From: JACKAQ01 sp965227145
Lineage (GTDB): Bacteria; Calditrichota; Calditrichia; RBG-13-44-9; J075
Direction of reading: 5' to 3'
Assembly: GCA_965227145.1 (NCBI GenBank)
Contig: OZ245730.1
Location: 5,332,001-5,396,000, forward strand
Length of the DNA stretch: 64,000 nucleotides
In this document: positions 34,754-41,476 of the stretch, in pieces
Numbering within the stretch: the stretch's first letter is position 1
Layout of the letters: every line of letters starts with the position of its first letter
The notes under the pieces: generated by a model
What the model was told of the DNA's origin: nothing
The model's input: the letters and a program-made list of their open reading frames with translations, nothing else
Databases searched by the model: none
Translations under genes and position numbers: made by a program

Positions 34754-36175
34754 ATGTTCACCGCAAAAAATATCAAACTGATTGTTGCGATTGCGATTCC
34801 TGTTCTCATCCTTTTTTTGCCGGCAACGGCAATGCCCATCGACAATTTGAGCATCATCGAGCAGCGGGTTATCGCCCTGTTTGTGATGGCAACCCTGTTC
34901 TGGATTCTCGAACCGATCCCCGTTTTTGCCACTTCAGTGCTGATCATCGCTCTGGAATTATTCATGATGTCCGATAAAAGTTTTCTGCTGTTCCAGAACA
35001 CCGCCGGACTGGAAAATTTTGGCAAAACGATCAGCTACAAAGCGATAATGGCAACATTCGCCTCGCCAATTATCCTGCTGTTTTTGGGCGGATTTTTTCT
35101 GGCGATGGCCGCCACCAAATACCGGCTGGATGTGAACCTCGCCCGGGTACTGCTCAAGCCGTTCGGCACAAATCCGCGATGGGTGTTGCTCGGGCTGATG
35201 ACCATAACTGCCATATTTTCGATGTTTATGAGCAACACCGCCACCACCGCGATGATGCTGGCGCTGCTCACGCCCATCCTCGCTTCGCTGGATGACGGCG
35301 ACGCGGGCAAAGCTGCGTTTGTACTGGGCATTCCGTTTGCGGCGAATATCGGCGGGATCGGAACGCCTATCGGCACGCCGCCAAACGCGGTTGCGCTGAA
35401 ATATCTCACCGGCGAATTTGCCATCGGTTTTGGCGAATGGATGAGCTTTGCCGTGCCGTTCGTGATCGTGATGCTCATTTTCGCATGGCGATTGCTGCTC
35501 TTTTTGTTCCCGCCAAAATCTCCGAAACTGGAACTAACCATCAAAAGCAAATTCCTGAAAAACTGGAAAGCCGTCACGGTTTACGCAACTTTTGTGATCA
35601 CCATTTTGCTGTGGTTGCTGGACGGGTTTCACGGGATGAATTCATACGTCGTCGCGATGATTCCGGTGGCGGTGTTCACTTCATCGGGCATCATCACAAA
35701 AGAGGATCTGAAGCTGATCAGCTGGGATGTGCTCTGGCTGGTTTCCGGCGGTATCGCGCTGGGCATGGCGCTGGAAGAATCCGGGCTGGCGAAAAACCTC
35801 ATCGAAAGCATCCCGTTTGATACATTCCCGGCGATTTCCATTGTTTTGCTGACCACACTGATAGCGATCACAATGGCAACTTTTATGTCAAATACTGCTA
35901 CCGCAAACTTGATTTTACCGATCGTTGCAGCGCTGGGCACTAGCCTTTCCAGCATTGATGCACTGGGCGGCAACAAAATGATTCTGCTGGCAGTCACTTT
36001 TTCCTGCTCGCTGGCAATGTCGCTGGCAATTTCGACACCGCCAAATGCGATGGCGCAAGCCACCGGTCTCGTCCGCAACGATCAGTTGATGAAAAGCGGA
36101 CTAACCATCGGCATCGTCGGGCTATTGGGTGTTTACCTGCTGATGTTTATATTGAAACAGATCGCGTTTTTTTAA
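34754..36175 (+). CDS. DASS-family (SLC13/CitT-like) Na+/dicarboxylate transporter
   Basis: 473 residues, about 11-13 helices. Two substrate/Na+ motifs typical of DASS carriers are present: MSNTATTAMMLALL (about 156-169) and FMSNTATANLILPI (about 377-390), together with GTPIGTPPNAVAL and STPPNAMAQATGL, the paired re-entrant loops. Members import succinate, malate, fumarate, citrate or sulfate; the substrate is not fixed by sequence. A 276-bp gap with nothing recognisable separates it from glpD. Confidence 0.88.
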   Translation: MFTAKNIKLIVAIAIPVLILFLPATAMPIDNLSIIEQRVIALFVMATLFWILEPIPVFATSVLIIALELFMMSDKSFLLFQNTAGLENFGKTISYKAIMATFASPIILLFLGGFFLAMAATKYRLDVNLARVLLKPFGTNPRWVLLGLMTITAIFSMFMSNTATTAMMLALLTPILASLDDGDAGKAAFVLGIPFAANIGGIGTPIGTPPNAVALKYLTGEFAIGFGEWMSFAVPFVIVMLIFAWRLLLFLFPPKSPKLELTIKSKFLKNWKAVTVYATFVITILLWLLDGFHGMNSYVVAMIPVAVFTSSGIITKEDLKLISWDVLWLVSGGIALGMALEESGLAKNLIESIPFDTFPAISIVLLTTLIAITMATFMSNTATANLILPIVAALGTSLSSIDALGGNKMILLAVTFSCSLAMSLAISTPPNAMAQATGLVRNDQLMKSGLTIGIVGLLGVYLLMFILKQIAFF

Positions 36176-36203
36176 TGGTGTGATTTTGTGATTTGTTGAT
36201 AAA

Positions 36204-36231
36204 CAGTGGCTTCGACTGGCTCAGCCACCAT
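36204..36231. repeat. TTCGACTGGCTCAG-type hairpin repeat
   Basis: GTGGCT and AGCCAC flank TCGACTGGCTC in the gap between the transporter and kinase genes. A related copy is at about 58254-58280. A TTATCCTTTATCCTTT repeat follows at 36241-36256. Confidence 0.45.
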
Positions 36232-36267
36232 TAATATGAATTTATCCTTTATCCTTTGAATAATGAA

Positions 36268-37614
36268 ATGAAAGATTTCTACCAACATTTGAACCTGAAC
36301 GTGCTGATCAGCGCCTATTTTTCGGATCCCGAACAGCGGATAAATCTGGAAAAAGGCAGTTATCTGATGCGCGAAGGTGACTACAACGACCGGCTGTTTC
36401 TGGTGTTGAAAGGCTCGCTTTCCGGCTATTTTAACGATCCGGACGGGCATTCGCGATTTTATTTCCGGTTGCAAAGCGGCATGTTTGCCGGCGTGTACAG
36501 CTTTTTTTCGCAAACATTTCGCAGCAGCACAACCATCATCGCGGATGAACCGTCGGAAGTGGCGTTTATCGATCGCTCCCAAAAACCGGTGCGACTGGAT
36601 AAAAAAGAGAGCATCTGCGAACAATTTATGCCGGTAGTGGCGGCGGATTTGGCGCATCGCCAGCAGTTGGCGCAACATATTTCATTCGAAAAGCAGCAAA
36701 CGCTCAAAAAACTGATCGAAACCGAAAAACTGGCATCGCTCGGACAAATGGCTGCGGGCATTTCTCACGAATTGAATAACGCCGTTGCCGTGCTGCAGCG
36801 CGGCTCGCAATGGCTCAGCGAAAATTTGGCTGTGCTGATTCAAAATGAGCAGCAGAAGCAATTTTTTGATGCCGGTAACCAACACGGACGCCACCTTTCC
36901 ACCCGGGATGTTCGCCAGCGGAAGCGCGAATTGCAGCAGCGATTCGGCATTTCCGGCGATGCTGCGGAGCACTTTGCCGAAACCGGCGTTCCCGATGAAC
37001 TGTTGCCAAAAAAAACCAAAGAAATGGAGCAGAATGCGGCAATGTTGCATCACTGCTGGGAAATCGGTGCGTCGCTGTGCGGGATGCGTTCGGCGGCCAA
37101 TCATGCCACGTATGTATCGCGATCGGTGAAAACACTCGGCGCGCCGCACTCTTATCGCCGCGACGAAGAAGATGTCAACGAAAGCATTCGCGAAGGGCTG
37201 GCGCTGATGTATAGCCCGCTTCGTAAAATCAATGTGATCAACGATTTAAAAGAACTGCCGCTGATTAATGCGAATCGCGGAGAGCTGGTGCAGATCTGGA
37301 TCAACCTGATCAAAAATGCCTGCGACAGCCTGTTCAGCGATCCCACGCCGAACCCGCGCATCGCCATCCGCAGCAGCTTTTCGGACAACTGCATTTGTGT
37401 GGAAGTTGAGGACAACGGACCGGGAATTCCGGAAGATATCCGGGCAAATATCTTCCAACCCAATTTTACCACCAAAGTGGAAGGGTTATCTTTCGGGCTC
37501 GGTTTGGGGCTGACAATCGTGCAACGGCTGGTGGACAGTTACAGCGGAAAAATTTCGGTGACGAGCAAGCCGGGCAAAACCGTTTTCAAAATTTTGCTGC
37601 CGGTTTCGGAATAA
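36268..37614 (+). CDS. Histidine kinase with N-terminal cyclic-nucleotide-binding domain
   Basis: 448 residues, no membrane segment. Residues about 10-120 form a cNMP-binding (CRP-like) fold: INLEKGSYLMREGDYNDRLF and FLVLKGSLSGYF. A dimerisation helix leads to the H-box LASLGQMAAGISHELNNA with His167. An unusual insert of roughly 130 residues separates it from the ATPase domain (NLIKNACDSL, VEDNGPGIPEDI, GLGLGLTIVQRLV). The true start may instead be TTG 36256, as no ribosome site is clear. A receiver-only regulator follows 221 bp downstream and is the likely partner. Confidence 0.85.
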   Translation: MKDFYQHLNLNVLISAYFSDPEQRINLEKGSYLMREGDYNDRLFLVLKGSLSGYFNDPDGHSRFYFRLQSGMFAGVYSFFSQTFRSSTTIIADEPSEVAFIDRSQKPVRLDKKESICEQFMPVVAADLAHRQQLAQHISFEKQQTLKKLIETEKLASLGQMAAGISHELNNAVAVLQRGSQWLSENLAVLIQNEQQKQFFDAGNQHGRHLSTRDVRQRKRELQQRFGISGDAAEHFAETGVPDELLPKKTKEMEQNAAMLHHCWEIGASLCGMRSAANHATYVSRSVKTLGAPHSYRRDEEDVNESIREGLALMYSPLRKINVINDLKELPLINANRGELVQIWINLIKNACDSLFSDPTPNPRIAIRSSFSDNCICVEVEDNGPGIPEDIRANIFQPNFTTKVEGLSFGLGLGLTIVQRLVDSYSGKISVTSKPGKTVFKILLPVSE

Positions 37615-37670
37615 AATTTTGTTCATTCTGAACAACAGGATTCAAATGCACTTTCAAATTCCCGGTGCAT

Positions 37671-37747
37671 TGTCATTCTGAGCCGAAGGCGAAGAATCTT
37701 AGCAGCTTTAGATTCTTCACTCCACTTCGTTCCGTTCAGAATGACCA
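37671..37747. repeat. Dispersed palindromic repeat (TGTCATTCTGA type)
   Basis: Terminal inverted arms GTCATTCTGA (37672-37681) and TCAGAATGAC (37736-37745), with an inner pair AAGAATC / GATTCTT. It lies between the cNMP kinase and its response regulator. Confidence 0.6.
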
Positions 37748-37835
37748 CAGATTAAGATTTCAGTCAAACGCTGTTCATCCGCGAAAAACGCGGCGGAAAC
37801 CAGCGTTGAAATTATCGTATTACAGGGGTCAATCA

Positions 37836-38318
37836 ATGGAAAAACCGGAAATCATTTGCGTGGACGACGAACGCGAAGTGCTGGCTGCGCTCAAACGCGA
37901 TCTCGCCGGATTTAAGGATTACTGCAATTTGACGTATTGCGAATCTGCCGAAGAAGCGCAGGAAGTGCTGGAAGATCTGGATGCCGAAGGCAAACCGGTC
38001 GCGCTGATTGTGTGCGACCACATTATGCCGGGCAAAAACGGGGTGGATTTTCTGATCGAACTGAACAAAGATTCGCGTTTTGCCCGAATCAAAAAACTGC
38101 TGCTCACCGGACTGGCAACCCAGCAGGATACGATTCAGGCCATCAACCAGGCGCAGCTCGATCGCTACATCGAAAAGCCGTGGGCTGCGGAATCGCTGAT
38201 TCAGGTGATAAAAGTGCTGCTGACGGAATTTGTGGTTAGCGCGGGAATGGATTACAGCGACGCGATGGACATTCTCGATCAGCCGACGCTTTACAAATTT
38301 CTGCGCCGCCAAACCTGA
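37836..38318 (+). CDS. Receiver-only response regulator
   Basis: 160 residues. ATG 37836 is fixed by AGGGG 7 nt upstream. A single REC domain: acidic pocket VDDE (residues 9-12), phosphorylation site Asp61 in LIVCDHIMPG, the Thr/Ser position in KLLLTGLA and Lys in YIEKPW. After the REC domain comes only a 35-residue helical tail, no DNA-binding or enzymatic output. It probably relays or titrates phosphate from the upstream cNMP kinase, or controls a partner by contact. Confidence 0.88.
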   Translation: MEKPEIICVDDEREVLAALKRDLAGFKDYCNLTYCESAEEAQEVLEDLDAEGKPVALIVCDHIMPGKNGVDFLIELNKDSRFARIKKLLLTGLATQQDTIQAINQAQLDRYIEKPWAAESLIQVIKVLLTEFVVSAGMDYSDAMDILDQPTLYKFLRRQT

Positions 38319-38327
38319 TTTTTCTTT

Positions 38328-38443
38328 GCCACGGAGACGCAGAGGACACAGAATTTTTTTAATAAATATCTGATTTTATTTGGGTTGGAAAATTTATATG
38401 GATTTTATTCGGTGTTTTTATTCTCTGAATCTCGGTGCCGCAT
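38328..38443. repeat. Degenerate inverted repeat downstream of the response regulator
   Basis: GCCACGGAGACGCAGAG near 38328 resembles the reverse complement of CTCTGAATCTCGGTGCCGC near 38424-38442. It is of the same general type as the element at 63505-63578. Confidence 0.4.
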
Positions 38444-38447
38444 AAAA

Positions 38448-38617
38448 AGAAAAACGGGAAACCGCCGCCGCCTGTATTGTGCGATTTCCCGCCTTTAGAG
38501 ATATGAGTTCTATTTTATTGCTGCCCAAAACCGGGCAGTGCAACTTTTTTTAAGAAAACGGGAAACCGCCGCCGCCTGTAAATTTGCAGTTTCCCGCATC
38601 AGAGATATGAGTTCTAT
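38448..38617 (-). repeat. Two tandem 65-66-nt structured units, 104-bp period
   Basis: Unit A 38448-38513 and unit B 38553-38617. Both contain an identical 22-base block (38454-38475 and 38558-38579, CGGGAAACC then GCCGCCGCC) and an identical 17-base block AGAGATATGAGTTCTAT (38497-38513, 38601-38617), exactly 104 bp apart. The middle differs but keeps TTTCCCG, so a CGGGAAA/TTTCCCG stem forms in both. On the minus strand each stem is followed by a U-rich run, as in a terminator. Between them is a CTGCCC/GGGCAG hairpin (38521-38538). Small RNAs, attenuators or tiny genes are possible; I do not recognise a known family. Confidence 0.6.
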
Positions 38618-38745
38618 GTTGTCGCAGAGATTCCGTTTTCTGCAGGTTGTGTTGTGTATGTTCAACGTTCAACCTGAGATAAATATAGCGGAAAAAAGTG
38701 CGGTTTTCCATGCCCCAAAAGGGGGATTTTTTGATCGGGAAGCTG

Positions 38746-39804
38746 CTATTTTTTTGATTTTGATCTGACCCCCGCCAATTGCGCCACAGATTCGAGCACC
38801 ATTTCCGGCGAAATTTCCCGCATGCAGCGAAAGTGCCCTTTGGGACAGGCAGCTTTGCCGATGTGACTGCACGGCCGGCAATACAGCCCGTTATTTTCCA
38901 CAATTACGGCGTTTGGGTTGATCGGAAAAAATCCCAGCTCGCGGGTGGTGGAGCCGAAAATAGCGATTTGCGGCACGGCGAACGCAGCGGCAACGTGCAT
39001 CAATCCGGAATCGTTGCTGATGAACAGCGGCGTTTGGCTGATCGCGCCGAACGTTTCGGTCAGCGACAATTCCCCGGCGATGTTCTCCGCGCAATCCGCA
39101 CCTGCGGCAGCCAAAATTTCCGCGCAGATTTCCCGCTCATCCGGTCCGCCGACCAGCAGCGTTCGCCAGCCGAATTCGGCGTGCAACCGGCGAATCAGCG
39201 CGGCGTAATTTTCCGGCAGCCAGCGTTTGGTAAAATGCCGGGCGCCCGGTGCCATCAGCACGTGAATGCCGTTTTCCCGCCAGATTTGCCAGCGTGCATC
39301 TGTTGCTTCGCGGATTTCCGGGGAGAGATGCAGTTCCGTTTTCGTGTCGCGAATATCCGTGCCGAGCGGCGCTGCGGTGCGCAAATATTTTTCTGCGACG
39401 GATGGCAAATTGCCGTAAATTTTCGTATACCAGTTGATTTTATAATTCACCAACAAATGCCGCAACACTTTGTTTTTTCTCATTTTGAAAACTGACTTCG
39501 CACCGCTGAACAGCCGCAGCCAGAAGCTGCGCAAATTGCCCTGCAAATCGAGAATCACATCGTATCCCGTTGCGCGGATGCGCAGTTTTTCCAGCGAAAG
39601 TGCGCCCTTTTTCCGAACGTCAATTTCGATGAGATTGGAAATATGCGGATTTGCCCGCAGCACGTCCGCAAACTCCCGGCGAATCAAAAAGTCGATTTGC
39701 GCATCGGGAAATTTTTCGCGGAGCTGGCGGATCACCGGCGTTGTCAGAATCACATCGCCGATGGAGCTCATGCGGATCATCAGTATTTTTTGGGGTTCTG
39801 GCAT
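38746..39804 (-). CDS. Glycosyltransferase family 9 (heptosyltransferase-like)
   Basis: 352 residues from ATG 39804. GT-B fold: N-terminal ILMIRMSSIGDVILTTPVIR, DVILDLQGNLRS, then VLMAPGARHFTKRWLPENYA, LLVGGPDEREI and the C-terminal FISNDSGLMHVAAAFAVPQI with GSTTRELGF, typical of ADP-heptose:LPS heptosyltransferases (WaaC/WaaF/RfaF). A C-x2-C...C-x(5)-C cluster near the C-terminus (YCRPCSHIGKAACPKGHFRC) is common in the family. It transfers a sugar to lipopolysaccharide core, which implies an outer membrane with LPS. No other LPS genes are adjacent. Confidence 0.85.
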   Translation of the reverse strand: MPEPQKILMIRMSSIGDVILTTPVIRQLREKFPDAQIDFLIRREFADVLRANPHISNLIEIDVRKKGALSLEKLRIRATGYDVILDLQGNLRSFWLRLFSGAKSVFKMRKNKVLRHLLVNYKINWYTKIYGNLPSVAEKYLRTAAPLGTDIRDTKTELHLSPEIREATDARWQIWRENGIHVLMAPGARHFTKRWLPENYAALIRRLHAEFGWRTLLVGGPDEREICAEILAAAGADCAENIAGELSLTETFGAISQTPLFISNDSGLMHVAAAFAVPQIAIFGSTTRELGFFPINPNAVIVENNGLYCRPCSHIGKAACPKGHFRCMREISPEMVLESVAQLAGVRSKSKK

Positions 39805-39814
39805 CGGTTGTATT

Positions 39815-39842
39815 AAAAATGGGCGGACAATTTGCCCGCCCA
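39815..39842 (-). terminator. Rho-independent terminator of the acyl-CoA dehydrogenase gene
   Basis: On the minus strand TGGGCGG (39842-39836) pairs with CCGCCCA (39826-39820), followed by UUUUU. It lies 10 nt before the start of the next gene, the glycosyltransferase. Confidence 0.75.
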
Positions 39843-39861
39843 AAATTGGTTATCGGTAAAA

Positions 39862-41040
39862 TTATCCGGCTGCTTCCGGCATCGTGTCGATCGAATATTT
39901 TTTGACCAGTTCGCGGGCGATCACCAGTCGCAGCACTTCGGATGTGCCTTCGCCGATGGTGCCGAGTTTGGCATCGCGGTAATATTTTTCCACCGGATAT
40001 TCTTTGATGTATCCGTATCCGCCAAACACCTGGATGGCTTCGTTGGCAACCCGAACCGCCACTTCGCTGGCGTAAAGTTTGCCCATCGCAGATTCCAGGC
40101 TGACGTTTTTGCCGTTATCTTTCATCGATGCGGCACGCATGATCAGCAATCGCGCGGCGTCAACTTCCACTGCCATATCGGCCAGTTTCATTTTGATGGC
40201 CTGGAACTGGTGGATTTTTTTGCCGAACGCCGAGCGTTCCTGCGCATAGCGAACCGCGTGCTCAAATGCGCCACGGGCAATGCCCACGCACATCGCGCCG
40301 ATGCTGATGCGCCCGCCATCGAGAATTTTCAGCGAATCGAAATAGCCGTGTCCCTCTTTGCCGAGGCGATTGGCAACCGGCACGCGGCAGTCTTCCAGAA
40401 ACAGTTCGGCGGTGTCGCTGGCGCGCATGCCGAGCTTGTCCATCGGCGCACCGACGGTGAATCCGGGTGTGCCGTCGTCAACCACAAACGCGCTGATGCC
40501 TGCTTTCCCGCCATCGGGATCGGTTTTGGCCATCACCACATGCGCTTTGGAATAATTGGGATTGGTGATAAAGGTTTTCGAGCCGTTCAGCACGTAAAAA
40601 TCGCCGTCCCGACGCGCAACGGTTTTCAGCCCGAACGCGTCGCTGCCGCCGCTCGGCTCGGTGAGCGCCCACGATGCCAGCGATTCGCCGGAGGTGAGCA
40701 ACGGCATGTATTTGCGGCGCTGCTCTTCCGATCCGTTGGTGAAAATATGGTTGCTGCCCAACGAATTGTGCGCCGCAACGGATAGCGCAATCGACGGGTC
40801 AACCGCGGCAATTTCCTCAATTATCAACGCATATTCGATGTAACCCATTCCCGAACCGCCGTAGGTTTCGGGATAAAAAACGCCCAGCAAACCGAGCTCG
40901 CCCATTTCTTTCATCAGATGTTTGGGGAACGTTTTGCTGTTATCGAATTCCATCACATGCGGTGCGATACGCTCCTGCGCAAATGCCCGCACCATATTCC
41001 GGATGGAAATTTGGTCGTCTGTCAATTCAAAATTCATCAT
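39862..41040 (-). CDS. Acyl-CoA dehydrogenase (short/medium-chain type)
   Basis: 392 residues; FAD enzyme that makes trans-2-enoyl-CoA in beta-oxidation or butyrate metabolism and passes electrons to ETF. Signatures: WALTEPSGGSDAFGLKT, FITNPNYSKAHVVMAKT, the Arg/Gln region YAQERSAFGKKIHQFQAIK, and QVFGGYGYIKEYPVEKYYRD. The catalytic Glu lies in TIGEGTSEVLR near the C-terminus. GGAG lies 10 nt before ATG. No ETF or thiolase gene is adjacent; single-gene unit with its own terminator. Confidence 0.93.
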   Translation of the reverse strand: MMNFELTDDQISIRNMVRAFAQERIAPHVMEFDNSKTFPKHLMKEMGELGLLGVFYPETYGGSGMGYIEYALIIEEIAAVDPSIALSVAAHNSLGSNHIFTNGSEEQRRKYMPLLTSGESLASWALTEPSGGSDAFGLKTVARRDGDFYVLNGSKTFITNPNYSKAHVVMAKTDPDGGKAGISAFVVDDGTPGFTVGAPMDKLGMRASDTAELFLEDCRVPVANRLGKEGHGYFDSLKILDGGRISIGAMCVGIARGAFEHAVRYAQERSAFGKKIHQFQAIKMKLADMAVEVDAARLLIMRAASMKDNGKNVSLESAMGKLYASEVAVRVANEAIQVFGGYGYIKEYPVEKYYRDAKLGTIGEGTSEVLRLVIARELVKKYSIDTMPEAAG

Positions 41041-41476
41041 GAAACGGGATCTCCTGTCATTGAATTTTCACAACTGTCGCGAAACGAATCAAAATATAAT
41101 AGACAATCTCGCAGCACAACGCTTTATTAAAAATCACAGCCATCGAAAGCAACGGTTTTTATGATCGATAGCGAGCCCGCAGCGCATGAGCGCAAAGAAT
41201 TTTTGTAACGATCCAGCCGCGGATAAACACGGATGAATCGTATGTTTATCATTCATTTACAGAATTCGTGTTCCGCAATCATTTTTTACACCCCGTATGC
41301 ATTTGGGCAAACAATCGGTTTTCGAAGCTTCTGTTTGTATTATAGTGAATCATAATCCGCGTTTATCTGCGAAAATCTGCGGCTGAAATAGTTACTTCTC
41401 ATTTGAATTTCGCCGGGTTATCGATATATTCTTTGCTGAATACAACAATTGATGATGAAGTAAACGAGGCAATTTC
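41041..41476. repeat. 436-bp intergenic region with inverted dispersed repeat
   Basis: No gene. CCGCGGATAAACACGGAT (about 41217) and ATCCGCGTTTATCTGCG (from about 41356), followed by AAAATCTGCGGCTGA, are near-inverted copies that bound an element of about 180 bp (roughly 41207-41388). The rest is AT-rich leader DNA of the two divergent genes. Confidence 0.55.

Noticed and set aside
38448..38617. CRISPR-like array
   Set aside because: Only two copies, 65-66-nt units with 39-nt spacing, and internal divergence; no cas gene nearby.
38538..38768. Small plus-strand gene of 76 codons
   Set aside because: It is built largely from the tandem repeat unit and has no ribosome site.
39832..40785. 317-codon plus-strand frame
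   Set aside because: Antisense to acyl-CoA dehydrogenase; His/Arg/Phe-rich, no domain.
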